Below, piece after piece: positions 10,250 through 22,864 of a stretch of DNA of 54,739 nucleotides (the first letter of the stretch is position 1; the number at the start of each line of letters is the position of its first letter). This DNA is from Rhizophlyctis rosea (lineage: Eukaryota > Chytridiomycota > Chytridiomycetes > Rhizophlyctidales > Rhizophlyctidaceae): positions 1 to 54,739 of the forward strand of contig JADGJC010000281.1 of assembly GCA_027596075.1 (NCBI GenBank), written 5' to 3'. The notes beneath the pieces are model-generated. The model was not told the DNA's origin. It saw only the letters and a list, made by a program, of their open reading frames with translations, and did no database searches. The position numbers and the translations under genes were made by a program.

Positions 10250-13200
10250 GAAATACAACAATACGGAACACAATCTTTACCCTGTAAATGCGGAGCGGCC
10301 GGCATTGCAATAAGCTATCATCACCAAATACACGCGAAGATATTTTTTGGTGGATCAAACCGTCTAATACTTCACGATGCGCGACTGACTCGACTGATTC
10401 TCACATGGGGAACCTATGATCCACGGCCCACGGACAATCCTAATGGTACTGTGGAAATCATTGCAATTGCAGGTTAAATGCATCGTGTCAATATTTGTCG
10501 CTGACATATTTGATGGAGCACCATGCCTCCGTGCATGTAATTCCAACCTCAAAGGTTGGTCAATCGTCAGGAGTCGTGGTCGCAGTCTTGAACGATTTTC
10601 CATTGCAATGGTTGAACCCCCCAACCCTTACGCTCGTGCAAGTCTCCATACACTTCATTTCTTTTCCCTCCATTCCCGCATTACGTAAAGAAGCCTTTGA
10701 CGAATCTATTTCGAGATTGCACGTGTGGAACGTACGGACGTTTTCAAGGCTATATACATTTGACTGTCTTCATACCATTGTATCGAAAGGTGCCAGTGAG
10801 TAAAATGCTCAACCCGTACTGAATGTGTGGGGATGCTCACCCTGGGACGGTTTCCCGTGATGTAGAAGTGCGTGTTATGTTGTGTCCCTGCTGACTTTGT
10901 TCTCTCCTTACACATGTCACGCACCTAAGATCGTTCCATTGATTGTACTATTTGTTCTGAGAGGTCCTTGCCAAGAAAATCCCGCTAAAAAACCAAACGA
11001 ATTCTGCTTGTGTACAAAATGTTGAGAGCCTGTTCAGCTCATCCATGCTGCTCTCCGAGATGTCTCCACCTTTCCTCGGTAATGAGCAGAGAAGGGGATG
11101 CGTTTTGAATGTCCCGCCAGCGGACAATCTTTCCGCTCGCCGTTTTGCTCAACTCATCGTCGTATGCAAAATCTTTGATTGGCTGGACCACATTGACCAC
11201 ATCATTCACAGATGACATTAGTGAAGCCAACACGAAGTGATAGCTGTTCACTTTTCAAGCTGCATATTCCAAACATATTCAACTGATTGCGGCTGCAAAC
11301 ACTAGACCTCATTCTTTTCCCACAAGAATCGACCAGGAAACTAAGACTAGCTTTTGCACGGCTGCCGATAATCCCTTTCCGAACTTGCAAATCCAGGGCA
11401 ATGGGGGTCCTTGACCTATTTTGTAGTAACGGACAAGCTGGTAACCCCACAACCAGGAGAATCATATTGCAGTGCTCCTATCTGCGACTCTGCCAGATTG
11501 GCGGTCATCTTTGTCCAAGACCAACCCCTTTTTGCAGATATCGTCCAACCATTATGGATTAGCTTTGGGTCTGAGAGGCATGATCATGACCGATCCAACT
11601 GATCCAGATGAAGGAAAGAATCAATACAAATCATCCTCATCTATTCCCGTCTACGAAAATGCACATAGCCGTATATATAGCCACCGCTTCAGACGCTCTG
11701 GATGCATTGAATGTACTATCTCTGGAAATGCATCGTGCACAGGGACAGTATGTGTTCAAACAGATCCACCTTCCTTTTTGTTCTATGACAGTTAAGACCG
11801 TCATGTGGCAATAGGTATGTGGATAATGACAAAATATAGTTCAAAGTAGCAATCCAACCAGTCCCGCATCTCATCGGCATGGTAGTCTTTATGGTGGCTC
11901 TCATCCAGCGATGGACGAGACACCAGAAATACATTGTTAGGGTCCATCAGGAAAATCCTCAACACTAGTCATAAAGATGGTAAGAACAGGTTGTAAGTTT
12001 GACGTTTGTGCAGCGCGAAGCAGTTTCTATGTCTTCATTATCTTTTAATGGATTTTTCAATGAAGGGCAATGTGGAGAATGGGCTGATTCAATCACGACT
12101 CAAGTTTAACCCGACAGGCATCGCAAAAAAGTTGTAAATTCTCATCGATGTTTTGCGACGACTGATTGCGCTTTCGCATTTACTCCAGTCAGTTCATTGG
12201 ATCATATCAACCGTTTACATCTACTTTCCGTATGCTCTGACTACTTGCTTTGATGCAGGTTGTTGAACGGAGTCGACAATGGAGGAGAGCAAACATGACA
12301 ATCGCGCACTATCTGACAATTCAAGACTTGCGTCTACACGCAGCTCACTGAGCTTGTAGGGTCCCACTGTCGCGGACGAACTATACCCTCAAATTCTACA
12401 AGAGTGGTTCGGGTATCAGCTCACATATGTGCACGCGCCACGGTATTGGACTTTTAGACAGAAGGCTTGACTACCAAAACGAAAGGAGAATGTCTGGGAT
12501 TCAGGCCAATTGGAGGCAATATCAATTCAAGGCGTTGCGAGTGGGACACGTCATGTTATGACTCCCGAGTTCTCTCAACATTTCCCTAGGCTCGAACATG
12601 TTGTTCACAAAAGTACTCCGCAGCACTCAAAACTTGTCAGTGTCCAGCGTCGCTCGACAGGCAGGGCAAGCGGGATGGCTGTAAAATCCAGATTGGACAA
12701 AACAGACATGGTTGGCCCTGGGGACTGAGCTCAGCGCTTAAAAACCCTGCAGTTGTGCAATAGCATCTCCGTCTTTTCTCTGCGTATGATTTCCGAACTC
12801 CACTGAGATGGAAGGAGATGTACTTGGCCCGACAGACATCACGAAAAAGGGCACGGCCAACATAAAAGGTTATGGGAACGACTGAAAGCAACCTTTGCAG
12901 GCATTCAAAGTACTTCATTTGGACCATATCATCATTTCTCAACATACTGCGTTTCCTTCACTTCAGAAGAGTAGCATGCGATCTAAATATTCAGAGTAGT
13001 GAACCTCAACGTTTTTACTAGTTGTCCCAAGTTATTAACGAAAGTTTTGGATCTCGGCTGAATGATGGTTGCCCCGGCCAATTCGGCGGGGGTGATTGGG
13101 ATGCAATGAGGTGTAGGATATGATGCCCAGGAGAGCGAAAAAAAGTCGCCTGATGATCTTTTGCGAGGCATTGATGTCAAAGTGCGCACTGCGCATTTCT

Positions 13201-16200
13201 TGTTCTCAATCTCTGGCCCATGTACCGCGAGTGGGTCTGGGAGCCCCTATACACTTCCAAACGAATTGATCAGCAAATCAGCTGGCATGTGAACTCGGCG
13301 GGATATTGGAAAGACGGACGAATGTGCCGCCAACGAGGAACAAATTGCGTATGGATGTGCTAGAGCCTTTCCTATGTTCTGGGTGCATATTAAGACTTTG
13401 CAGAATGCTCTTGACTCCAGTTCTATTGACACGATGTCCCCAATGCTTCCTCCACTTCCTCCTGGCTCATGCTTTACGACAATGATAGCAGCACCTCATC
13501 AATCTCATCACTCGTGGGACACATGAGCAAGATTGGTATTCTCTGGCGGGTCATCCATCTCTTCCGACTTCCGAGTACGGGTGATCAGAGCCATAGTGGG
13601 GATGGAGTTCTCACAGCCTGAATAGGGTTGGAAACAGCTTTGCAATTTCTCCATTCTTTTCTTTCGTGCCGTTTCCATCCATGCGATCGAAAAGATAGAC
13701 AAGAGGTCCACACTTATCCTAAAGCAACAAATACACCAATATTCCGAAAACAGGGTTGTAGAAAAATTCAAATCCGACAATCAGAACCGCTTCCGTTTGC
13801 TTCACCTGCTGCTCAATCGCCTCGTTATGCTCTTCGTCCACATCCTTCAGTCTCGTAGCCTGACAACTGTCCATACACATCATGGGATTACTCCCAGCAA
13901 AGCACACCGCCGCGGGAGTCAAATTCCCCCTCGCAGTTTCGCATTCAACCGAATCGTGTCATCGACATCCCTACCTGCTTCCGTGAGCTCCATTCACTTG
14001 TAATCACATGCTGGCCGGTTGAAGTAATCCCTTCATGTTTCATGAACAGCTGGTTACCTTTACTTTTCTTCCGTGCTTTGTCGGAGAAAGGCGGGTTATG
14101 GTAGGCTTTATCCTCCATCTCGGCCTTTTACGTCTTCACTTTATATCAATTCACGAAGTTTGGTGAGAAAATCCGCGGTGCGATGTTCACCTTCACCAAA
14201 GAACATTTTGCAAAGCCCCCATCCAATCTTATCCTCTCATCTGCAGCTACATCCGCTTCCGCCAACGTGGCCCATGAGAGAAATTCAATTAATTCCTCGG
14301 GTCCTTGTTGATCTTGATCGCCTCCGTGATTATTTTCCTCTCCCACTTTGTCGAGGAATCGCATGGATCGCGGATCGTGGCTTGCTTCTCCCGTGGCAGC
14401 TTTGTCGGATTGGAGAATTTTGAAGTAGGAATTCGCTATGCTGACGTGGCGTCAATTTGCGAAGAAGGTGTCATCGGATGATGCTCCTTGATGATATATG
14501 GTAAACGCACTTGGCAATGGGCTTGTAATCAGCTCGAACTTCAAATCTTGTCCATGCTCGGAATGCAAGAAGTGCAAGGCGGCTTTGCCTCCGACATTTT
14601 CGACAGGATGTTTTTCATACTTTTTCCACCTCGTCTTAAAGCCTGGGATAATGACAGCAGCACCCTATCAATCCTATCTATCGGGAAAAAAATGAGCCGC
14701 AGGAACAAACTGATAACGTAGGGAGGTTCGGTTTCGCCGCATCTTTCTGGCAGTCATCCATTCCTTTCGGTATGAGCAAGGTATCCAAAGAAATTGTGCA
14801 AGTTCCCACAGCTTGAATGGGGTGTTAACGTGCAGGTTAATACACTTTAACTCCTGAGGTCCAACACAATCAGCTTTGGAGGCATCGAGAAAGTGAAGAG
14901 CGGAAAGCAGCGGATGAAGATGTCAAGAGGACATGGTCGACAAAGGGCGGGGTGTGGGGACGGGGAAAGTCAGTTGTCTAGAATCCGAGCATTTGGACCA
15001 TTCAGGACATTGCCGCAACGAGCTGAACAAAAACAAATGCATTCATCACGCTCATCAAACCGGCAGTATGATCGGCAATGCGCAATCTTCTCAATGATTC
15101 AGCATGTGTGGAATGACCAGTGGTCCCAGTTGAATGGGTAGCTCTGGTAGATCAACACTATGAACACGCACGTCGATGCGACCGTCATACCAGTGCGAAG
15201 AGAAATTCTCATGCCATCGCGAAAGGGAAAAAGGAATCGAGCTGTACTGTCTATGATGCCTGGGATGGGATGCGCATGAGCCATCCGATTGACTTCAGGC
15301 ATGTATTTTGAAAAACTACCAAGTAGTCAGAACAAATCAAGGAAGACTTACACGGGAGGAGTCTCGAGAACTGCGCGAACACGCACTTACTCAGCATGCA
15401 GCTCCCACACTTCATAAAGGCATGCCAGTCAGACGTCGCTTCTGCTTCAAGCAATCACATTCCAGGGATGCATCGCGCATCGGGAGGAAGGGATTGATTC
15501 GTTATTTGCCGAATCCATTCCGCCGTAAGTGGATGAGCCCTCGCAATCCCGGGACTGTGCTTTGAAGAAAATGAGCCAAAGTGATGGACATTCTCTGCAC
15601 GTCGCGCACTCTATAATGACCTTTCCGGTTCAGGACTACATACTGGCAAACAAGGCAAGATTGGTGACTTGGGGACGATGTGATAGGACGCTTGCGAGGT
15701 AAGGGCGCGCCCTATGGGGCCGTATTCCTATGAGGTTCATCATTGTTCCAAGATCTAAGAGTGTTTTACTGGGTTCCTCTGGTTTCGAGCGGTCAAAAAA
15801 AGAATTGCGTCTGAACTTGAGCATCTTCCAAAATCGGCGTCAACCCTAGTCTGATTTCAAACCGGATGTCGCATCGGTTTCCGACTGCCGGGGGCTGATG
15901 GACGTTCGACTGCACTAAATGTCGTCGATGTGTAGCTCTCACCAATGGGTTAGATCTCCTTGCTCCTCTCACATTTCCCAAGCGGCGGCTACCATATGAA
16001 ACTTATGAAGTCAGCAGTGTAACAGGATAGTGGCGTGAAATCATGGCGCTGAATCAGCTGTAGTCGGTTCCCGCAGCACCTTTTTATCCTGCTCCAGTCA
16101 GCGTCCAGCCCCTAAAAACAGTAGGTACGTGATCAACCAGGATCACGGACATCAGATGCTCCGTATGAGAGCATCATATTCCCTTGCATCGTTTCCCACT

Positions 16201-16950
16201 CCGATGCTTGGATACAAACCGTCAATTGTGGTGCATGACATGCAATTGCATCCATGTTTTCCGTTTAGTCGCGGTCAAGGGATGCGCTCGTCTGAGCCGT
16301 TACAAATTGATTCAGTACCTCCTCCTTTCACTATTTGGAACATCCAGCAGTGAAGACAGAAGCTTCAAACTGTGAATGGAGGAGCTTCGGTTCCTATTGT
16401 TATGAGTGGCCATGTGAGGTCCAAATCGAGGCGGAGATCATTCGTTGCCTGTGGGCCGATTTGTGGGCCTGCCCACTGCAAGGGGCCGCATTTCAACCAT
16501 TTCGCAAAAGAGCTGGAAAAACGCGGCATATCCCCGTCTCATCAGTTTCATTCAATCTGCAACTGTCGAAGTTGTCGCGCACGCCGGGCCCTGACGAGTT
16601 TTGGACTTCGGCAAGATCCAACAACCGAAATTAGTGGCACAGCCACAGTGAATCAAGCTTAGGTACGGCGGCTCTTTGTTTCGCAAACGGCGGCCGGTGG
16701 GCTGTTCAAGCCCCCGCATGCAGACTTCCATTTCCTACAACCGACCCGATCAAAGATACTCCTTGGGCACTCAACTATGAGCGCTCGGCGTGCCCACCAT
16801 ACCGCTTCCCTTCCTCAATTACCCTCGGCATCATGGTCGCCCAAACAAATGGCCTCATTCGTATCCCCACCCGCCTCTCCTAGCACCATCAACTCAACAA
16901 AGCACGCCGACCGTTCAACGTATTTTCTTCCTCTGAATTTCCTCGGTCTA
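10250..16950. other. Long gene-desert stretch with scattered protein-like fragments
   Basis: I find no assemblable gene. Fragments with non-random look, all minus strand: 11039-11251; 13000-13189; 14050-14700 (about 60 open codons containing KTRWKKYEKHPVENVGGKAA, then stops, then a second open block at 14364-14146); and 15100-15980. In the last, an open frame appears to switch at a T7 tract (about 15793-15799), and a 'gtaagt' donor at about 15352 precedes a hydrophobic segment near 15200. These resemble decayed genes, but no family is recognised and the frames are broken. The remainder is featureless. Confidence 0.35.
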
Positions 16951-16989
16951 CCACGCGACGGCAAGCTGCGGGTTGCCGTGGACTTCATT

Positions 16990-17335
16990 TTACATGAAGG
17001 AGATGAATTTGCTGTGGCATTTGACGGCGTTTTTGCATTGGAGGATTTCGGGGCGAGAATTGGATATGTGGGCGTAGAAGCTACATGCAAGGAAGGTGTG
17101 GTCAGATTATGCGATTGTTGGCTCAGTGAACGTACTTGGCGATGAGCTTTGTATTCAGGTCGTACGTCTCGTCCTTGCTTGAGAGCATGGCCGAAGACCT
17201 TGATGGCCTCTCCATGACGTCGGCCTCCTACCAAGCAGCTAAGATGCTGATTCATGTAAGACTCACTTGGTAATGTCGCATCACCGCCTCATCAAACTCC
17301 CGCTTCTTGTAAGCCTGATTGCTTTTTGTCGCCCA
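16990..17335 (-). pseudogene. STI1/HOP-like TPR relic, copy 2, with retained exon-intron layout
   Basis: Three minus-strand blocks match consecutive parts of the TPR2A region of STI1/HOP. Block (a), about 17333-17267, encodes NQAYKKREFDEAVMRHYQ and ends at a 'gtgagt' donor. Block (b), 17227-17136, sits after a 'ggtag' acceptor and encodes EAIKVFGHALKQGRDVRPEY; it follows the family spacing E-x-I-K-x-x-x-x-A-x-x-x-G-R-x-x-R and ends at 'gtacgt'. Block (c), from 17080 to a stop near 16994, follows 'tgtag' and has AHISNS and NAVKCHSKF in the positions of the next helices. The a-b 'intron' is only about 39 bp, the helix B/linker segment normally present between a and b is missing, and the a-b and b-c phases do not match. 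I call it a pseudogene. The STI1 assignment is from memory of the family pattern. Confidence 0.5.
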
Positions 17336-17692
17336 CCGCACGCATCGAATCCCTGTCCTACTCTCTATTAGTCTCCCCGTTCTGTGCCTCTAAATGCTGC
17401 GTCTATTGTCGTTGTTGGATTTGTCCCCCGTTGTTATTGGCATTCACAACGTTCTACAAGGCAATGACGCCCGCTTGGGAGGTTGCTGGGTGATTTTTTG
17501 CAGGCACGGGTGCGCACTTTTTTGTTCGTGCTGGCGCCTAGGTCGTGCGCTCCCAGGAAAAGGCGTTCGCATGTCGTGGAATACTTGGTATGGCCATCGA
17601 CTGGTTGCTATTCCAGCGGTGCGGAGGGTAGCAATGCTCCTCATATCCTGGCTTTGCTCCAATGGTACACAGTTTCAATGAATAAATGGGTC

Positions 17693-17775
17693 AAACCACC
17701 TCCCGCGAGTGCTTACCGAGAGATTCTCGGCACTTGCACACTCTGAGCAGCGGTGGGAGAGGATCCGCTAGGTGG
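17693..17775 (-). pseudogene. R3 relic, copy 3 (exon end with intact donor)
   Basis: The minus strand encodes GSSPTAAQSVQVPRIS and then 'tctcg|gtaagc', a good splice donor. The open frame continues upstream to about 18000 (minus) with a protein-like stretch (FPSEMVEMLDGKKDDIVAKV) but has no assignable family. It lies about 360 bp upstream of the STI1-like relic at 16990-17335, the same order as at 9.9-8.8 kb. This suggests a duplicated ancestral gene containing both blocks. Confidence 0.4.
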
Positions 17776-18864
17776 TTTTCCCCTATGAACCAGCCCCAAA
17801 GATGCAAGCCATGGTGTGCCGTCCGTGTTGAGGAATTGATGGATCACCGTGACCTTGGCGACGATGTCATCCTTTTTCCCATCCAACATTTCTACCATTT
17901 CCGATGGGAAACCAGCTGCCGCAACCCCTTCTTCAATAGTCTTCCTCCAACTCCTCCTCATCTGTGGGTGCGGGTCGAACGTATTGCCTACCGGATTGTC
18001 CGCTGCGCGCGGCGATCGAGAAAGAGACGCTGGGGAGGGTACAGGAACGAGAGATGTTCCATGTGAGCAATTTTGCAAAAGACAAAAGCTAGGAAACACT
18101 ATTTCTCACTGGACGGCATTGCACCTTATTATCTTCCTCCAGCATGGCAATACACGTCTCCAATGACGTCGAGGGGCTGATTTTGGCATTGGCACCATGT
18201 TTTGCCTCTGACGTCGGTGTTGGTGTTCGCATGATCGCGGATCTGGCTATCCTCAATTTAAAGAACACGACAAAGTTGAACACCTTCACTTCACCCATAG
18301 AAGTCAGTCGAATCTGCCTTGTGGCCCTTGGCGTTGTTGTTCTTGTTGTTTCTGCAAACAGTGCGAAGTCTGCAAAATGGGCTCCCAGACGTGGATGGGT
18401 TGAAGGTGGGCCAAACTTGACCTGCAGGGTTGCCGGAGTTGGGGTTATGAACCTCAGTCTGTCAACTATCAAAACTGGTCGATGGAAGAAGCCATTCTGC
18501 GCCCGCTTCTTGTGGTGCGTCCGAGCAGCTCCAAACGGGCCAACACAGTGCCTCCTGCTGATCTTGACTGGTTGTTGTTGCGGCAAGGGAAAGTGAGTGG
18601 CCAGGGCCTCGACAAATGAAGCTGGAGTGAAAGGAGCGCTTCCCTAGGTTCGTAATGGCACCAATCTCCAATTTCCCATCAAAACTGAGCCCGACCCTGA
18701 CAATCGGAGAGGCTCAAGGCAAATATGTTGGGCCTTGACTCTCCACTGTCTGTGAATCACAAGGCGAGGCCGTCCAAAAAGGGCGCGCAAGACATTGATT
18801 TGAACCCGGGCCGCAGGCAACGGTAAAAACCACAGTCAGGATGACTCATTTATGAATCACAAGC

Positions 18865-19605
18865 CTCGCCGTGTCATTCTGCGTGGTGATGGCTGCTAAT
18901 GGCTGAGGAGTGGCTGGGTGCGCTTGCCCCCGCACAAATCCTACAACCTGGACGCGTTTCGCATCCCCACTTTCACCCCATCCTTTCCCACTCCAATTCG
19001 TCCAGATCCACCATCTTCCCACGAGCCACATTTTCCGCGACCTACATGCTCCGCCAATTCACAGGCTCCCGGTCAATACTCACTTCACCATCGCCATACC
19101 TTCACCGCTCCCATCGCCTTCACACTTCACACCAACACGCGATTCCAATTTTCCCGTGAGTATCCAAAGCGGTGGGCCAATGGTGTAGCGAGCGCAGCGG
19201 TTGACAAGTGCAGTCGGCATTCCGAGATGCTCTTTTTGAGTCATCATATCCGCCCCTCTTTAGCATTCGCTTTTCGGGGTAACAAGTTGTGGTTTGCTTC
19301 GATCTCAGCGCAAGTGGCTCTCTTCCACCCGAAAGTCGGCTGTAGACGTGCCGAATGCTTGCACTAGTCACTTGTCGTACGCTTGCTCCTCACCATTGGT
19401 TCCATCTCGATGATGCGAATTGTTTTTGTGTGCGTTTACGTCTCGTTCCTTCTTTTTCTCCTAATATCAACCAGCTTTCCCTCAAGCGTCAAGACTTTGA
19501 ATAGCGTTGGACTTTTGGAAACGATTTTTTTTTGGACTTTTCGTACGATAGACATTGTACACTTTGTAGATTAGTTGTACCTTGGCATTCATAGACATTC
19601 ATTTT
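18865..19605 (+). repeat. Dispersed repeat R1, copy 2
   Basis: Best-matching partner of R1 copy 1. The last 230 bp (19366-19595) are nearly identical to 6538-6745, including 'cactagtcacttgtcgtacg' and 'attgtacactttgtagatta'. The donor-like 'gtgagtat' is at 19157. The C-rich 5' third (18930-19155) is compositionally like the other copies but more diverged. Close downstream are (CATC)n tracts (about 19736-19763 and 19837-19850). It lies about 500 bp beyond the 3' end of the convergent cystathionine beta-lyase gene. Confidence 0.75.
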
Positions 19606-19731
19606 TTGTTTTGTATATACCCCTTTTCTTCCTGTTAAATATGATTTCCTTTTCCCCCGTGAAACATTCATCGATTGTGTGTCTTGTGATTGATGCAAAA
19701 AGAAAAAATTGTGGTTGAGTGAGATTCAATG

Positions 19732-19733
<2 letters not shown>

Positions 19734-19763
<30 letters not shown>
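19734..19763. repeat. (CATC)n microsatellite
   Basis: About seven near-perfect CATC units, with a shorter second tract of the same unit at 19837-19850. Simple repeat, no gene. Confidence 0.9.
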
Positions 19764-20088
19764 TGGCTGTCACATGGTCGATACAGAAAACTTTGTGATT
19801 GAGTAGAGCTAGAGCACATTTGTGAATGAATAAAACCATCCATCCATCCAGCACCCACGAACGACGTCATTCCCGTCAGACATGCATCCATCTTGTATCG
19901 TGCAGTCAATGTAAAGACTGTAACCTAGGGGAGCTTCAAGCACTTGCAACACCATCCACCCATCCCCTCCATCCCCTAACCCTCATAGCAATACCATGCA
20001 TGCACGCATTGTTGCATCAACCAACCAAAACTGACGTCACCCGTGAAGTTCCAAAATCCTAAAGATATATTCCTAACTAACAGTAACA

Positions 20089-21903
20089 CTACTCAATCAA
20101 CCCCGCCCCCCTCAACGCCCCCTCCAAATCCGCCTTCAAATCCTCTACATCCTCAATCCCCACACACAACCGAATCAAATCCTCCCCCAACCCCCGTTCC
20201 CTCCTAACACTCTCCGGTATACTCGCATGACTCATCCGACATGGCATGGATATCAGACTATTCACACACCCAAAGCTAACGCTAATCCCGAACAACCTCG
20301 TTCCCTCTACTACGCGTTCAGATTTCTCGACGGAGCCGGTTAGGAAGGATAGGACGGCGCCGGGGCCGGAGGAGAGGGATTTGTGGAGGAGGTGTTGGGG
20401 GTGGGAGGGGAGGCCGGGGTAGTGGACGGTGAAGTTTAGGGAGTGGAGGTATTGCGCTAGGAGGAGGGCGTTGGATTGTTGACGATCCATGCGGACTGAG
20501 AGGGTTTTAATTCCGCGCATCAGGAGAAAAGAGTCGAAGGGTGGGAGTGCGCAGCCTGTTGCGTTAATGATTGAGTATAGTTTCTGTGTGGGAGCGTGGA
20601 TGTAATTAGTTATCGGTCATCAATAATCAATCTTCATCGTCAATGTTCCTTCTACGTAGAACGAGATAACAGCCGCACGACTAACAGACGGACGTCAACT
20701 TACATCTCCTAACGCCTCATCCTTCGCCCCAACAATCCCCGCCATCAAGTCATGATGTCCACTCAAATACTTAGTCCCCGAATCATAAACAATGTCCGCC
20801 CCAAGCTCCAACGGCCGTTGCAAATACGGACTCATCATAGTGTTATCAACGACAATCAAAGCCCCATCCCCACACCGCTCCCTGACCAGTCTGCTAATCG
20901 TCGGTATATCCACGATCTTCATAAGAGGGTTTGTTGGCGTTTCTAGGAGGACTAGACGGGTTTTAGCGTTTAGGCAGGGGAGAATGGCGTCGGGGTTTGT
21001 TGTATCGACGTGATGGACGGTTATGTTGTTGTGCGTGCGGAGAAAGGTGAGGAGCCGGTTCGTGCCGCCATAGATATCGTCTCCGGCGATTATTTCTTGG
21101 CCGGATTGGACTAGGCGGGTTATTACGTCGAGGGCGCCCATGCCTGATGAGACGGCTAGGGCGCGCTTGGCGGACATGAGTTTCGCTAGGTGCAGCTCTG
21201 CAGTGGTTGAAGTGGTGGGATTAGTTTGTGTTCCAGTTCTGCACATTGTGATCGTGCGACGAATTGAAACTTGTTCGATACCGTGGCCCCATCAAATCCC
21301 TCCATAAACCAATCCCACATTGACTCCACCACACCTCGACATTGTAACTTTGCGGCATGATGACACCCCATCGATGACAAGGATCTACTCCGCTGTTCAG
21401 AGTGATTGCGCGTCGTCATTCAGCAGCGCACTCCCTCCAATCGGCGAACATTTGCCAAACTCCACAATGTTATTCCCACCACACTGTTCCCACCCGTAAC
21501 CCAAAAATCCAACCCCAATCGGCACCATAGTCTCCAACTTCAACCCACCTAAATGCGTCCTAGTAGGATTCCCACTCCTCGAATAATCATACTCCCCCAT
21601 CTCCGTCGCCGAGTGTTGCTTAAACGTCGCAGTCTGGTATATCGGCACCGACCCGGAATTGTACGGGTCACGGATGCCGCCTATGGGTTCGACGTAAACG
21701 CATTCTGTTGCTATGCGGTACTTCTTTGGTGCGGGGTTTAGAAGGGAGGCGGAGGAGAAGAGGGAGGTTGTGGAGAGCGTTGAGGGTGAGGGTGAGGGAG
21801 GGACGGTTGGTGCGGGTTCGGTTTGGGGGAGGGAGGAGGAGGTGGGGGTGTCGGGTGGTGGGGTGGAGGGGTGCTTGGGATCGGTGCCCTTGCCGGCGGC
21901 CAT
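20089..21903 (-). CDS. STR3: Cystathionine beta-lyase (three exons)
   Basis: PLP-dependent trans-sulfuration enzyme of the Cys/Met metabolism family; it cleaves cystathionine to homocysteine, pyruvate and ammonia for methionine synthesis. Exons are 21903-21549, 21197-20704 and 20583-20089, giving 447 codons plus stop with all phases matching (introns 351 and 120 bp; donors gtgggt and gtaagt). Residues 1 to about 60 are a Ser/Pro/Thr-rich extension. The catalytic fold follows: SVPIYQTATFKQ and DYSRSGNPTRTHLE near the PLP-phosphate contacts, DDIYGGTNRLL, VDNTMMSPYLQRPLELGAD, and the PLP-binding Lys in DSGTKYLSGHHDLMAG (about Lys261). The C-terminal half contains GCVNSLISMPCRMSHASI and the substrate-carboxylate Arg region DLIRLCVGIED. 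These signatures point to the fungal beta-lyase (yeast Str3/Neurospora met-2 type) rather than the gamma-lyase. It appears intact. The only oddity is the long first intron. Confidence 0.95.
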
Positions 21904-22864
21904 TTTTTGGGAGGAGAAGTGGGAGCTAGATACTAAGAGTACGATGCGTTATATGTTTACGAAGACAGCTATGATACCCGTGGGAAAACGTGCGCACGAA
22001 TGAAGTTGGAGCTTAGACAAGGATGTACCACGGCTGGAGGCTCAATTCTCAGTTAGTGATAAGATGTCCGTTGGAACCAGTAGTTCCGGATAAAAGGGTT
22101 CTCTTTCGTGAGGTGAAAACAGCGGTTCGTCTATACGCGACGGCGGTTCATACAAAGCTAATGACTTTGGGTAATGGTAATAATGGCGGTGAGAAAATAT
22201 ATTGGTAAACCCATTCCCACCGACTTTGGGGGTGATTAGGAACGGGTGACTCAAAATGGCGACACGCGGTCACGTAAGCGCAATGTAAGCAATCGATGAA
22301 CGCGTTCTCGTTTTCCGTCTATGGAGGTCACAAAAGAAACGGGGAATATGGTCAAAGACTAACGTGTTACGGACATATTGAGACCCATGCGATTGTGAGT
22401 GGCCGGCATAGTTCATTGAGCCATACTTCAAAGGAATTCCTCAAGATCATCATGGACAGTCCGAGGGTAGAACCCCAGCCCATAGGTGAGAATAGTGAGA
22501 ATGTGGAGGCCGACAATATGCCGACTGGACCCCTCCACAGCGCCGACGCTTATTCAGACTTGGCTCCATCCGGCAGTGTTGGAGTAGGTGAAGGTCAGCC
22601 ATGGCAGAGGTTGTGAGGATGAGGATCACGGGGATGCAGTGTTGCCTTCAAAGAATTCGCACGTGCGGGAAACGGATTGCACGCGTGCACGACGACCTTT
22701 GAAATCATTCGGCAAGCTGTCTCGAAATGTGTATCGCGTTCTCCATAGGGATATGCTTTCCACCTCTCATATCGTCTCTTTGGCTCTGACGACTGAAGAG
22801 TCGCGGGGAGGAGTGGCAGGACATCACGACAGTCGATGAACCTGTGGCCGTTGTCTATGCGACG

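Noticed and set aside
18144..18596. 150-codon plus ORF and overlapping 165-codon minus ORF
   Set aside because: Both strands are open over the same interval, with no domain, start context or splice support; I could not choose either as real.
18785..18870. Minus-strand 'gggttcaaatc' resembling a tRNA B-box
   Set aside because: No A-box at proper spacing and no cloverleaf. A nearby inverted 'ggcgaggc' pair explains part of the pattern.
18918..19367. 149-codon ORF, Pro/His/Ser-rich
   Set aside because: Product of the C-rich leader of repeat R1; overlapping frames are equally open, and there is no conservation with the other copies beyond the repeat blocks.
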